From contig BCHH01000001.1 of NCBI GenBank assembly GCA_001599595.1, positions 5,177,801 to 5,218,710 on the forward strand: DNA of 40,910 bases, given 5' to 3'. The notes beneath the pieces were generated by a model that saw only the letters and a program-made list of their open reading frames with translations, was not told where the DNA came from and searched no databases. Position numbers and translations under genes: made by a program. Each line of letters starts with the position of its first letter. Position 1 is the stretch's first letter. The DNA comes from Beverwykella pulmonaria. Its lineage: Eukaryota; Ascomycota; Dothideomycetes; Pleosporales; Melanommataceae. Positions 11,901 through 21,305 of the stretch are shown here, in pieces.

Positions 11901-12402
11901 TATCCAAATCAAAACCCCGCGCTCTTTTCCCTTCGCCGCCTGGGCCTTCTGTGCCATCGCCGTAGTAATCCACGAGCAGTTTTATACCATCTTGGAAGTC
12001 GTCCAAAGGCTTGTTGCGCCCTCTTTTGGCGGGCGGGGGTGACGATGCGAGAATGGCGAGCGTGGACAGGCTGTCAATCAATGTCAAGGAATAGTTGCCC
12101 AGGACGTCGTTGACCTCGATATGGGCCGGGTTCTGGCGGTCCCGAGTGAGCGGCGCGCAGGTGAGCGGCCGCAGTTCGTCCTCGGGGAAGGCGTGCTGCA
12201 TGTAGTTGTCGTAGCCATGGTAGAAGATGTCTCGTGTCTCCTGGCGGAGGCTCGCTATGAGCTCATCCGCCATGCCATGTGCGCGCGTCGCCCAGCACGC
12301 GATGGACAGGAGGAGTAGCAGCCACCGCCATGGCGGGCGAAAGGTGGCTCCTCCGGGCGCTGGCGCAACCCGCCGCTGAAGAGGCCCTCCAGTCGATTGC
12401 AT
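8953..12402 (-). CDS. ER GH47 alpha-mannosidase-like protein (EDEM/Htm1 type)
   Basis: Single-exon gene for 1149 residues. Glycoside hydrolase family 47 members of the EDEM/Htm1 branch trim mannose from misfolded glycoproteins to mark them for ER-associated degradation. A hydrophobic signal or anchor segment lies at about residues 26-38 (WRWLLLLLSIACWA). The GH47 domain spans about 45-575, with motifs SAGAGSLVLEFSTLSRLTGD, GAGIDSFFEYSLKSHILL, ESTWYLYRATDDPWYLHVG, RMESFFLGETVKYLFLLF and the final TTEGHP, whose Thr is the usual Ca-site residue. A protease-associated (PA)-like segment follows near residue 950 (VVPRGGCSFSAKL). It is interrupted by a Pro/Ser/Lys-rich low-complexity stretch at about 1010-1075 before the tail RSQGVRIENLIVL. 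The protein is longer than yeast Htm1 (796 residues), closer in layout to EDEM3. It is divergent from TIM50 with a 355-bp shared upstream region. Confidence 0.93.
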   Translation of the reverse strand: MQSTGGPLQRRVAPAPGGATFRPPWRWLLLLLSIACWATRAHGMADELIASLRQETRDIFYHGYDNYMQHAFPEDELRPLTCAPLTRDRQNPAHIEVNDVLGNYSLTLIDSLSTLAILASSPPPAKRGRNKPLDDFQDGIKLLVDYYGDGTEGPGGEGKRARGFDLDSKVQVFETVIRGVGGLLSAHLFAVGDLPIRGYEPKVQKKKRREGLFWRNGLVYDGQLLRLATDLADRLMPAFYTPTGLPYPRVNLRHGVHFYANSPYNNDAEQGQCKKDPNDKGEITETCSAGAGSLVLEFSTLSRLTGDPRFEIAAKKAFWAVWHRRSSIGLIGAGIDAETGQWVSPYTGIGAGIDSFFEYSLKSHILLSGLPYDVKNPGTDSPDAFLKAWLDAHEGIKRHVYRGATHQHPHYIQVDLYTGAMRAFWIDSLSAYYQGLLTLAGELDEAIETHLLYTALWTRYSAMPERWSTATGNIESGLRWWGGRPEFIESTWYLYRATDDPWYLHVGEMVLRDIKRRCWTKCGWAGLQDVRTGELSDRMESFFLGETVKYLFLLFDPSHPLNTVDAPIVFTTEGHPLIIPKRLRPSKPTRNDVPTPEWQPAPGMCPFPPAPVPFSISATAARSDIFHAASLARLHQMPTITTLDSPLVEFTADHPSISISDIQSPSNYTYYPWTLPPELIPHNPMSSKMAVRTTFDLSFPNLPNTLQNTMQRVHEGILVNSMSGLRLGMIREPDSFPGGTELDFDEHFRIYAISNVALGRDEKVYMSRSTIESFNPLDPFFTRTRDAQTFDLVIDALPLPVMTTSSRALTDLLEDALSENASMSDIDMMETFEVDVDPDALASEPSYLSSLLASLQSLLNPPSPSTTSLSPSSFPKKQQDLPHILRTAIAGTLPTGPGSAPLPDIPDPELTYSDSNPLSWTSIYVNPNNLCNERLPIDIPRSYQIIVVPRGGCSFSAKLHNIPAFPPDSASLQLVVVVSYPEHEQSQYDFSVWEKNPEHNVQGGADVEQAGVEEKRQGQGRMGKRHAEDPVNPSSAASPPSPQDQPASTPQHSSPNSKMSNKKKSTTPPSNSVPPPPYRDEPYNALIQPLLDESQYTPSGLPRPNPIPLIMVRGGDETMALLRRAQAVGVRRRYYFRSQGVRIENLIVL

Positions 12403-12757
12403 GCCCGCGGAGGTCGTCGGTGTGCGGAGACATGGGCCAGAGGAATGAGTGCCTATATATATCTAGTGAGTCCTAGAAGGAAAGCAGCGCATCGTGGCGG
12501 GCGCTTCTGGATCAAGTGGAAAGGTGCAAGGTGTTCAGTCTTTCACATTCACGCGGCTGAGGTAAGCACCCTAATCAGGACTAGCGCCCCGCCGCTCAAT
12601 TATTTTGCAGTGCAGGTCAGTCGATGCCATCACCACGCCCGCACCGCCGACGCGCCTCGCCGTCTCCCTCGTCCGTCGCCCAATTCCTGGCCGTCCATGT
12701 ATCCTTATTGCGCATCTTCTTCGTAATCTGCAGTGTCTGTCGCTTCAGCACCCTGCA
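12403..12757. promoter_or_regulatory. Shared divergent promoter, GH47 and TIM50
   Basis: The 355 bp between two divergent start codons must hold both promoters and 5' leaders. A TATATAT sequence lies at about 12453-12459 on the GH47 side. A CT-rich stretch precedes the TIM50 ATG. The upstream open frame on the TIM50 side extends to 12605, but those residues look untranslated. Confidence 0.5.
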
Positions 12758-14415
12758 ATGCTTTCCCGGGCAGCCCTCCGCGCTTTGCGCGCCCGCCCTG
12801 CCCTGGCTGTCCCTCGACCATCGCCTCTCGCCTCGACGTCACAGTGGGCAACCGCACGATTTTACGCCAACAGCACCAACGACCGTCCGCCACCAAGCCA
12901 AGGCAAAGACCACACATGGAAGCAGCCTGATCCTATCAAATTCAACCAGTCCAATAAATCACAACCCAATCCTGTTGACCCCACCGAGCAGCCAGATGCA
13001 ACAGCCGATGCCGCCCAAGCCCCCGAACAGCCACAGAAGCCTCTCCCCGATCTTCGACATGGTATTCCTTCCACTTTTGGCGCTGAATTCGGCAAAGCGG
13101 AGGTGAAGTCTCATGCGAAGGCGCACGACCCCAATAATATCACAGAAGACCCAGAGAAGGAGCCCCCCGTTGGAGGCGTGGGCGGCCGTGGGGGTGGTGG
13201 TGAGCTTCCGAAGTCAGCCTTCGAGACGAGCACCGACAGGCGGCGGAATCGCGTCGCCAATTGGTCCTATCTCATGACGCTCGTTGCTGGAACATTGGGT
13301 GTGGCATATATGGGCAGGAATTGGGACAGCGAAGAGGAGGAGAAGGCGAATCCAGACGCCCCATCCGGTTGGGGATTGGGTCTTATGTACGGCCGCGCCC
13401 GTGCCCGCATTAACAGCCAGATGGGCTACTACACCGAACCCACGTTCCCAAAGCTGCTTCCAGACAAGTCCGCGTTGGGCGACCAAGCCCCGCCTCTGAC
13501 CTTGGTCCTCAGCTTGGAGGATCTTCTGATCCATTCCGAGTGGACCACCAAGACGGGCTGGCGGACTGCCAAACGTCCTGGCGTGGATTACTTCCTACGA
13601 TACCTCCAGCAATACTACGAGCTCGTCATTTTCACTTCGGTCAAATCCATGGATGCAGATCCCATCATCCGGAAACTCGACCCCTTCCGCGTTGTCATGT
13701 GGCCGCTGTTCCGCGAAGCCACACGCTATGAGAAGGGCGAGTACATCAAGGTGGGTTTGCGATGGTGAACGGATCGGTAAGACGGAGCTAACTGCATCAG
13801 GACCTTTCGTGCCTGAACCGCGACCTCTCCAAGACGATCATTATCGACACCGACCCCGCTCACGTAAAGCTGCAACCCGAGAATGCCATTGTCCTCCCGA
13901 AATGGAAAGGCCAGCCCGGAGACAAGGGTCTTGTGGCCCTCATACCCTTTCTCGAATATCTTGCCATGCTGTCGCAAGGCGGAAATCTCGACGTGCGGCA
14001 AGCTATCAAATCATTTGAAGGAAAAGACATCCCGACCGAGTTCGCGCGGAGAGAAGCAAAGATGAGGGAGGAGTTCAACAGAGATCTGGCGGCGGAGAGG
14101 GCAAAGAAGCCCAAGCACAGTCTTGGCGGGGCATTGATGGGCTCCCTGGGGATAGGCAAGCAGGGTGGGATGATCCTCAGCGACGGAACGAACGTATCCG
14201 AGGGCCTTGCGCAAGGGAAGATGATGAGCGACCTGTATCGCGAGATTGGCCAAAAGAACTACGAAGCCATGGACAAGGAAATCCGCGAGAACGGCGAGAA
14301 GTGGCTGAAGGAGATGGCCGAGGAAGAGAAGAAGTTCCAGGAGGAGCAGATGAAGAGCATGAAGAGCAGTGCATTCAGCTGGCTGGGAACGGGCGGTTCG
14401 TCTGAGAAGAAATAA
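12758..14415 (+). CDS. TIM50: Mitochondrial inner-membrane translocase subunit Tim50
   Basis: Tim50 is the receptor subunit of the TIM23 complex, exposed to the intermembrane space, and hands presequence proteins from TOM to the channel. Exons are 12758-13750 and 13801-14415 (intron 50 bp), giving 535 residues. The chosen ATG begins an Arg/Ala/Ser-rich mitochondrial presequence (MLSRAALRALRARPALAVPR); the frame upstream is open but lacks that character. A Pro/Gln-rich linker follows, then one TM segment at about 168-188 (WSYLMTLVAGTLGVAYMG). The FCP1/NIF phosphatase-like domain starts near residue 245. The catalytic DxDxT/V motif reads SLEDLLIHS, so the phosphatase is predicted inactive, as is usual for fungal Tim50. 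The Lys/Glu-rich C-terminal tail is probably helical. Identification is firm. Confidence 0.95.
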
Positions 14416-14823
14416 ATCATTCTGCGCCGGCTACGCAAGGAACCCATTTGGGGAATAGAATACAGGCGTTTGGCTGTACCAACATGATGTAGTTTCCACT
14501 CTCGGTATACGAAGGGTTGCATGGACTGTGGGCGGCAGACTGGATTGTAAAGAAATATGTATTATATGCGAAAATGAATCATCCACACATGTCTGCTAGA
14601 GAAGTCGCGCAACGTATGACTGCACACTCTCTTTGTATGCCTGACTATACTAGGTTCGAGATAGCCTCGGCCCTTTCCCCTCCAAGCTAGTCTTCCCGAA
14701 CATTCCGCACCGCATCGTCAATCTCCCGAGATCATCCAACACACACTCCACAGACCTCTCACTTCACCTCCCATCCTACCTGTCCCTCATACGTCTAACC
14801 TCGCCCCCATCTCGCCCCGCGCA
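14416..14823. other. Intergenic spacer between tandem genes
   Basis: The 408 bp between TIM50 and the next gene on the same strand contain an AT-rich 3' region (about 14540-14580) and a C/T-rich leader (about 14685-14823) just before the next ATG, typical of a filamentous-fungal promoter. No gene was seen. Confidence 0.5.
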
Positions 14824-16245
14824 ATGGCCACCGCATTCCCCTTCTTCCGCCTCCCGCTTGAACTGCGCGAAGCCGTCTACTCGCAGTACTTCAACCCCGC
14901 ATCGCGCCTGGTCGATGGCGAGTACGGCGGCGGCCAGTATCGCTTCGAATTCGACCTTTGCCTTGTCAATAAACAGGTGTATTCTGAGGCCGAGCGTGTA
15001 TTCCGGAGAGAGAATGTGTTTGTCAGGATTGAGACGCCGTGGCCCTCTGCAGGTAGGTCGAGGACGAGCCTGCATAACTTGAACCGCGCCTCCCGGCCAT
15101 TGAGACATCGATTGCTCTCCCGCGTGTTATGTTCGTGCAGCTGTGGCGACACTCATCCATGCGCTTACACACCAGCAGTAGATCACATCTCGCAAGACGG
15201 CCTCGTGCCCATCGTGGCCGCTGGCAAAAGCGGGACGATGTTCCGACGCCACCACCAGCTCGTCAAAATCTCCGCACCCGTCGCCCAAGCGCATCCAGAG
15301 CACGTCATTGTTGTGCTGCTGGACGACTTGCATTTGTTCTGCCAGGTCTGGTTTTACTCTGCACTGAGCTACCCGGCGCTCAACAATCATCTGAGCACGA
15401 CGTTTGTCCTGCAGGACCCGTATTGCCCCGCAGACCCCAAGCCGATACCAATTGCACTGCAGAAGCGTCTGCTCTTCCCATTCGAGAAGGTCAAGGGGCT
15501 ATGCGAGGTGGAAATCAACGGGTACGATGAGGGCGTGAAGCAGGAGCTAGAGAGACTGATGGCGAAGCCAATCAATAGCATGCAGAAGTGCTGCGAGGAC
15601 TGTGTGGATCTGATGGGCGCTGGCGACAGCGAACTCGCTGCTGGTGAAGCGAGAAAAGCCCTCAAGCTCTATATCCAGGCCTTCCGCGCAATACATATCA
15701 TCATCACCGGCCGCACGCGCCGCGTCCTCGGAGACCCGTTCTTCCACGACTGCATTGAAACCGGACGGTTTCGTGGGCAGAGCGGGACCACGGTCCGCAT
15801 CATTCTGCGCATCAGGCTGGTGGCCCGTACCGTCAACGCCTACATCAAACTCCAGCAATGGGAAGAAGCAGCGTTCTGGGGCATCCGCAGCATCCGCATC
15901 ATGCGCGAGGCGATGGAGTCCGAGTTCGAAGACTTCTTGACCGAGTTCGTGGGTGCCGAGGATGTGGGACTTTTATACCTCCGGACAGCAATTGCGATGC
16001 GGAAGTTGGAGGTGGAGAGGAGTAAAGAATTGCCGTGTTACGAAATGGTGGAGGAGGGAAGTGAACGGTTGTTTTCGCTCACGGCAAAGTATCTGAAGGG
16101 GAGAAATCAGAAGGTGATCAAGAACGAGTTGGATGGCGTAGGGATGCAGGTGCCGAGTGAGCTATTAGGGTTGGGCAAAGAGGACACGGATAGGGAAAGC
16201 ATGATGCATATGAACCAGGATTCAGATGGGGAGAGTACTTCGTGA
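14824..16245 (+). CDS. F-box-like protein of unknown function
   Basis: The start ATG has a good context (GCAATGGCC). The N-terminus (FPFFRLPLELREAVYSQYF) resembles the short F-box/2EXR-like module common in Pleosporales proteins. The C-terminal half is helical and may form TPR-like repeats (residues with ARKALKLYIQAFRAI and LQQWEEAAFWGIRSI). The whole stretch is one open frame of 473 residues, but a canonical intron at 15053-15178 (GTAGGT...CAGCAG, 126 nt, no stop in frame) restores a smooth junction TPWPSA-VDHISQDGLVP. I therefore prefer a 431-residue two-exon protein. The intron-encoded residues are Arg/Ser/Cys-rich and unlike their surroundings. No enzymatic motif was found; adaptor function is only a guess from the N-terminal module. 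Confidence 0.8.
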   Translation: MATAFPFFRLPLELREAVYSQYFNPASRLVDGEYGGGQYRFEFDLCLVNKQVYSEAERVFRRENVFVRIETPWPSAGRSRTSLHNLNRASRPLRHRLLSRVLCSCSCGDTHPCAYTPAVDHISQDGLVPIVAAGKSGTMFRRHHQLVKISAPVAQAHPEHVIVVLLDDLHLFCQVWFYSALSYPALNNHLSTTFVLQDPYCPADPKPIPIALQKRLLFPFEKVKGLCEVEINGYDEGVKQELERLMAKPINSMQKCCEDCVDLMGAGDSELAAGEARKALKLYIQAFRAIHIIITGRTRRVLGDPFFHDCIETGRFRGQSGTTVRIILRIRLVARTVNAYIKLQQWEEAAFWGIRSIRIMREAMESEFEDFLTEFVGAEDVGLLYLRTAIAMRKLEVERSKELPCYEMVEEGSERLFSLTAKYLKGRNQKVIKNELDGVGMQVPSELLGLGKEDTDRESMMHMNQDSDGESTS

Positions 16246-17034
16246 TGGGTTTGCGGGACGTGATGGAGTGTGCATATGAATAGTTTAGCATTACATAGTC
16301 TTTCAACTTGGTTCCTTGACTCTGAACTGTATATGAGACTCTGGATAGTAGGTCTAGAGGACTAAGATCGTAGTTGACTGGAGGCTGAGGGGTGCAACGA
16401 GTACTTCGGCAGAGTGTTGCATGGGCGACATTGAACTAGTGCATGCAAGAGTCGAAGAATAACAGGAAAACTCTGGTACGTGCGCAGGATCTAAGTGGCT
16501 ATGGAAGGCACAGCACACCACGTGATGGAGATAGAAAGACACTGCCACGATGGATGGACGCCTAAATGACGCAAGAAAATGTCGCAGTGCATTCTAAAAC
16601 ATTATTGGGTATCTCCTTCACGATATGCTTAAGCTTGGGCTTGAGTTTGAGTCAGGTGTAGACAGCACGATCATGCGGTACTTCGGGTCCGGGCAGCATG
16701 CCGTATCGGCCACGCTTTCACCATCTCCGATCCTACATGGGAGGTGGAGGATACTAGAGCGGGTGTGAACACTGCACAAGAATGGGACCTCAGACGTCAT
16801 GTGCTCCAGGCTGTATGCATGGGGCAGTGGAGAGTCTTGCGTCCTGCTAAGGGGACTAAGATAGGTTTTTTGTTGTATTTGTCAAGTTTGAGCTACGGCA
16901 GAAAGAACTACGAATATAAGAAGTCTTGTAGCGGAGATGCGATTAGATGTAACGTGACAAATAGACGTGGAGACTTAGAATGGAAGATTTCAATGCCTAG
17001 AAGCATTTTTTAGATATTTTAGTCTACATCCTTG

Positions 17035-17720
17035 TGATTGGGTCGATGGAAGGGAAGCAAAATTTTGTATTAGAGAAGAGTATTCTGATTGAATGATTTT
17101 TGGTATATGTGAAAGGATTATAGCCGGGATCTTTGGAAGGAAAAAGAGAAGGGAAAAATGAATGGAGAAACGGGGTGGAGGATAGATAAGGGGGAAATGG
17201 GCATAGGTTGGGATAATGGGGAGTTGCTTGGATGCGAAAAGTAGAAATAACTAAACAAGGGTCAAGTGAGAATGGAAATAAATGTTCATTGAAAAAATAA
17301 AGATATGGAATGTGAGATGGCAAAAGCAACAGGAAAAGAATTGCGATGGACGTAAGACAGAATTGAAACCGAGATGGAAATAGATTGAGGATTGACAAGA
17401 ACCGGAGTCGGGCTAGAAACGGACAGGAGATAGAAAGAACAAATAGATGAAATCAGACATGTACATGAACGTAGATAAGATTTGGAGAAGGAAATTCTCC
17501 TGCGAATGAAAATGAGATCGAATAAATATGGAAATGAGACCAAGGGGGAAGGTAGTGTTAAATCGGAGTAAAAACCAGAAAGAATGTGAACAGGGAAGGA
17601 ACGCAGGTGAGTATGAAGGAAGAACATATTGCAGAGAAAGATTAAGGGTCCGTGTATATAAGCGTAAAGGAGAAGAAACTTGAGCACAGAACAAGAGCTA
17701 AAACAGCCAGGGAAAGGGGA
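17035..17720 (+). repeat. Purine-skewed low-complexity tract
   Basis: By counting six lines of 60 bases, the + strand here is about 72-80% A+G, against near 50% in ordinary flanks. The tract is made of GGAAAT/GAGAAAG/GAATGA-like words without a fixed period. A TATATAAG sequence lies at about 17654-17661. It has no credible coding frame: the minus-strand frames of 93-133 codons are rich in Ser/Phe/Leu/Pro only because of the pyrimidine bias. Confidence 0.6.
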
Positions 17721-18071
17721 AAAAAGGCACTAAGGAATGGGAGAATACATTTTCACTACGAAAATGACTCTAGGTGTGGAGAAATGTGAGCACAGAGCTA
17801 AAAATGAGAAGGCTGAATCTGATCAAGAAAGTGCCCCAATATATGTGAATACTACGTTCTACGAGGGCATCATCTCCACCGTAGGGTTACCTTTCGATTC
17901 TTACTGCTATCATATTGATTCTGGCGCATTTTACTTCAGGCGTCCTGCTTAGGACCAAACAAGTTTCAGAGGATGTGGCGTAGTTAAGATTGACGATGTT
18001 TGCTCGTACGGCAAACTCCCGATATCTCGCCATCTTATAAGGACTTAGCCCCGCTGCTTTCTAAAGTGTCT

Positions 18072-18312
18072 TGCCAAGAGTGAGGGGATTGCGGCTTGAA
18101 TATGTAGAAGTGTTGTGGATGGGGCTTGGAGGGTGTTGGAAAGAGGCGAGGCTCGGTGAGGGTGAACTTTATGCGGGGTTTTCTTTCACTATCTCTAACA
18201 GAACGCAGCCCCAAGGTCTAAGGTATGTTCCTCCAAGGATGAGGGAATCAAGGCTTGAGTGACGTTGGAGTGTTGCAGTCGAGGCTTGGGAGCAGAGGCG
18301 AGGGTGAATGTT
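18072..18312 (+). repeat. Imperfect direct repeat, two copies
   Basis: Copy one (about 18072-18170) and copy two (about 18233-18312) share the order CCAAG..TGAGGG, CGGCTTGA/AGGCTTGA, GT(A/T)G(A/G)AGTGTTG, GGGCTTGG/AGGCTTGG, AGAGGCGAGG and GGTGAA, with small gaps between. By eye the similarity is about 65-70%. It may be a decayed duplication; no coding frame spans it. Confidence 0.45.
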
Positions 18313-18958
18313 GTCAGGCATTATGTAACTAGCTCAGTCTTGGCGAGGCGGTTGTCTTTCCGAACCATCTGCGTTCAACGCTTCCTTCGACGTCGAATTC
18401 AACCAATAGCATCCTATGAACATCACAAGATTTTGAGATTTTTAGCCCCAGGCAACTGAATCACTCGCATCGTCCCCACATCATGTTCGTGGCGCAGGGG
18501 CCGAAACTGCCTTATGCGGTCGGACTTCAGGTGGCGAAAAGGTAAGACAATGCTGATTACCAAGAGAACGAGCTGTCGCCCAATTGAAAGTTGAATGTAG
18601 TGTCAGTCTGTTACACTGCGAAGAACTTGGGGTTATGCATTCTCGGTATAGAGCTCCAGAGGCTTGGCCAGATAGCACAGCCTTGTGCGGTATTTCTTAT
18701 TCCTGAGTTTGTTGAGATATGTTGGTAAATGCCTGGCAAGTTCGCAGCGTTATAGGTGCGTTTGCTAATTACCTTCCTAGTCCTGCAAAGAGCTATCGAA
18801 GCTGTCCGTACAATGCATTCTCTTTGGACAACGATCAAGATTCAGCAATCAACTTGGAATCGTTCATCTTTCTGCATTGGCACGCGATCATCAGGTACAA
18901 TCTTACACACTCAGCAGGAGCAACGAATCAGGAAGGTCCAGGGTTGAGATCCCATCCC

Positions 18959-19042
18959 GCCAAGCGAGACACCCTGCATGCTTGGAGTGCCAAGCCATAG
19001 ATGTACCGGTCCTGCGACCCTACTTTCCTAATCAACGCCAAG
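18959..19042 (+). promoter_or_regulatory. Cluster of three PacC-like GCCAAG sites
   Basis: GCCAAG, the core bound by the alkaline-pH regulator PacC/Rim101 in ascomycetes, occurs at 18959-18964, 18989-18994 and 19037-19042. All are on the + strand, 277-360 bp upstream of the metalloprotease start. Three copies of a hexamer in 84 bp is more than expected by chance. Function is inferred from site identity and the gene downstream. Confidence 0.45.
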
Positions 19043-19061
19043 GTTTGCGCTGCCTCCCATA

Positions 19062-19090
19062 ATCGTGAGCTCCAGGAAAGGGCTCACGAT
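19062..19090. promoter_or_regulatory. Perfect 9-bp inverted repeat upstream of protease gene
   Basis: ATCGTGAGC (19062-19070) and GCTCACGAT (19082-19090) form a perfect inverted repeat around an 11-nt spacer, 229-257 bp before the metalloprotease ATG. It could be a site for a dimeric regulator. No family is recognised. Confidence 0.35.
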
Positions 19091-19318
19091 GGAGCAGATC
19101 CTGATGAGGCAGTCCATCAAGGCTGTGTTTGTCTTGGGTACTGCAGCTGATGCGGTGAGGTAGTGAGAACGTTTTGGAGTCGGCATGACGGCCGAACTAG
19201 ACTTGTGATTGAGGTGAAGTATAAGTACGAGGTAGGTCCTGTTGTTCAGATATCAGCATCTTTCATTCAACCTTCTCTTTCACAGCATCTCCTTCTATCT
19301 CCCATCTCATTCGTAACT

Positions 19319-21305
19319 ATGAGGTCCCTTCTCATCGCCTCTCTTGCTTCTCTAGCTCTCCCCAGCGTCATTGCACATCCACATGCCCGCCCACACAAAT
19401 CTCAACAAAGCCTTAAGAAGCGTGCCATTGACGTCAACTCCCTGCGGTATTCCGCAACGGGTTTAGGCACCGAGTATGTCAACGCAAAGACCGTCGGATC
19501 TAATGCGTCTTTGAAGTCTCTGGTCAAGCGGGCAGATCCAAAAGATACTGCGACTGAGTTGGTCAAGAACACCGTGCCCGAAGCCAGTTTCAAGTTGGTC
19601 GAGGATAGCTATGTGGGAGACAATGGTGTTGCGCATTTCCACTTTAAGCAGACAGTCAACGATATTGTCGTCGATAACGCTGACTTCAACGTAAATGTAA
19701 GCCCTTCTACTAAAATATATTTCCTTTGAACCAAGATCTAAAAATCCATAGATCGGCCGTGATGGCTCAATCTTCTCTTTCGGCAACTCCTTCTACAAAA
19801 ACGCCATTCCCACCCTCAACAAGCACTCCAATGTCGATCCCGCCATTGCCTTCGCAGGCGCAATCAAAGCCCTCGACCTTCCCATCTCTTTCGATGAAGC
19901 AATTGCAGAGGCAAAAGATGGCCAAGACACCTTCGGCATCAAGGGCTCAACCGGCGTCATTGGCGAGCCAGAAGCCCGCCTGGTCTATCTCCAAACTGCT
20001 GATGGCGGCCTTGCCCTCACATGGAGAGTAGAAACAAACATCAAGGGTATGAGCAACTGGCTACTATCCTACGTGGACGCCACATCTGGTGAGAAGGTGC
20101 ATGCTGTTGTTGACTACTCTGCTGCTGCAACATACGAAGTCTATCCCTGGGGCTTCGCCGATCCAACCGAGTCGTCCCGCGTGATTTTGACTGACCCCTT
20201 CGATCCTTCTTCCAGCGAGTTTGGCTGGCTATCGAACGGTTCCGAGAACTTCACAGTCACAGAAGGCAACAACGCCATTGCGCAGATCAACCCTGACGGT
20301 GGTGAAGATTACCTCGACAACCCGCGCCCCAACTCTCCAGACCTCAAATTTGAGTACCCCTTCTCCCTCAACGAATCCGACCCCTTAGTCTACCAAAACG
20401 CATCCGTCACACAAGTCTTCTACATCGCCAACGTATATCACGATCTTCTCTACAAACTCGGCTTCACCGAAAAAGCAGGAAACTTCGAATTCAACAACAA
20501 CGGAGCCGAAGGCGCCGGAAATGACTTTGTCGTCCTCCAAGCACAAGATGGCTCCGCAACTGACAATGCCTTTTTCTCCACGCCCCCCGATGGCCAGCCC
20601 GGCGTCATGCAGATGGGAATCACCACCAGCTCAGCCCCAGTGAGAGACACCGGTTTCGACGCCGGCATCATCATCCACGAATACACGCACGGTGTCTCCA
20701 ACCGCCTCACCGGCGGTCCCGCAAACACAAACTGCCTTAATGCCGTAGAATCGGGTGGCATGGGTGAGGGATGGGGAGACTTCATGGCTACGGCGATCAG
20801 GCTCAAGCCTGCCGATACACGCGCGACGAATTACCCTATGGCGGCTTGGGCGTTCAATGACGCCGGGGGTATCAGACGGTACTTGTACTCTACAGATATG
20901 ACTACCAACCCACACGTGTATACCGATGTCGACGAAATCGGGCCTGACGGTGATGTCCATGCCATTGGCACCGTCTGGGCGACTATGCTGTACGAGGTTC
21001 TGTGGAACTTGATCGATAAGCATGGAAAGAACGACGCAAGTACTCCCGATCTATCCAACGGTGTGCCTACAGATGGGAAATATCTCACCATGAAGATCGT
21101 GCTCGATGGTATGGCGCTACAGCCTTGCAATCCGGATTTTGTGTCTGCGAGAGATGCGATTTTGGATGCAGACAAAGCTTTGACTGACGGAGAGAACGTC
21201 TGCGAGATCTGGACTGCGTTCGCGAAGCGTGGGTTGGGTAAGGATGCTAAGTTTGATGAAACGAAGAGGACAGGCAGCTTTGACGTGCCGGAGGGTGTGT
21301 GTTAG
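19319..21305 (+). CDS. Secreted M36 metalloprotease (fungalysin)
   Basis: Zinc endopeptidase secreted as a zymogen for extracellular protein breakdown. Exons are 19319-19696 and 19752-21305 (intron 55 bp), 643 residues, close to the usual 630-640. The ATG at 19319 starts a signal peptide ([19 protein letters not shown]). The open frame extends upstream to 19163, but those residues are not signal-like. A Lys-Arg at residues 37-38 (LKKRA) fits pro-region processing. The fungalysin propeptide runs to about residue 245. The catalytic motif HEYTH is at residues 435-439, and the third zinc ligand is Glu465 within [10 protein letters not shown]. All key residues are intact. Three PacC-like sites lie upstream, consistent with pH-controlled expression. 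Neighbouring genes are not functionally linked. Confidence 0.96.

Larger units (their letters stand above)
16246..19318. other. Gene-poor 3.1-kb spacer
   Basis: No recognisable gene was found. The spacer contains the purine-skewed tract at 17035-17720, an imperfect direct repeat (18072-18170 and 18233-18312) and the upstream region of the metalloprotease gene. Several short frames occur in the skewed tract, but they merely reflect base composition. Confidence 0.5.

Noticed and set aside
12605..12757. N-terminal extension of TIM50
   Set aside because: The downstream ATG at 12758 starts a proper mitochondrial presequence; upstream residues are not presequence-like.
13751..13800. Permanent frameshift in TIM50
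   Set aside because: The break is a normal 50-bp GT..AG intron; joining EYIK to DLSCLNRD restores the FCP1-like domain.
17286..17694. Overlapping minus-strand frames of 93-133 codons
   Set aside because: They result from the pyrimidine bias of that strand, which removes stop codons; residue content is only Ser/Phe/Leu/Pro/His.
18895..18962. tRNA-like T-arm (GGGTTGAGATCCC)
   Set aside because: No acceptor-stem pairing or A-box at the right spacing.
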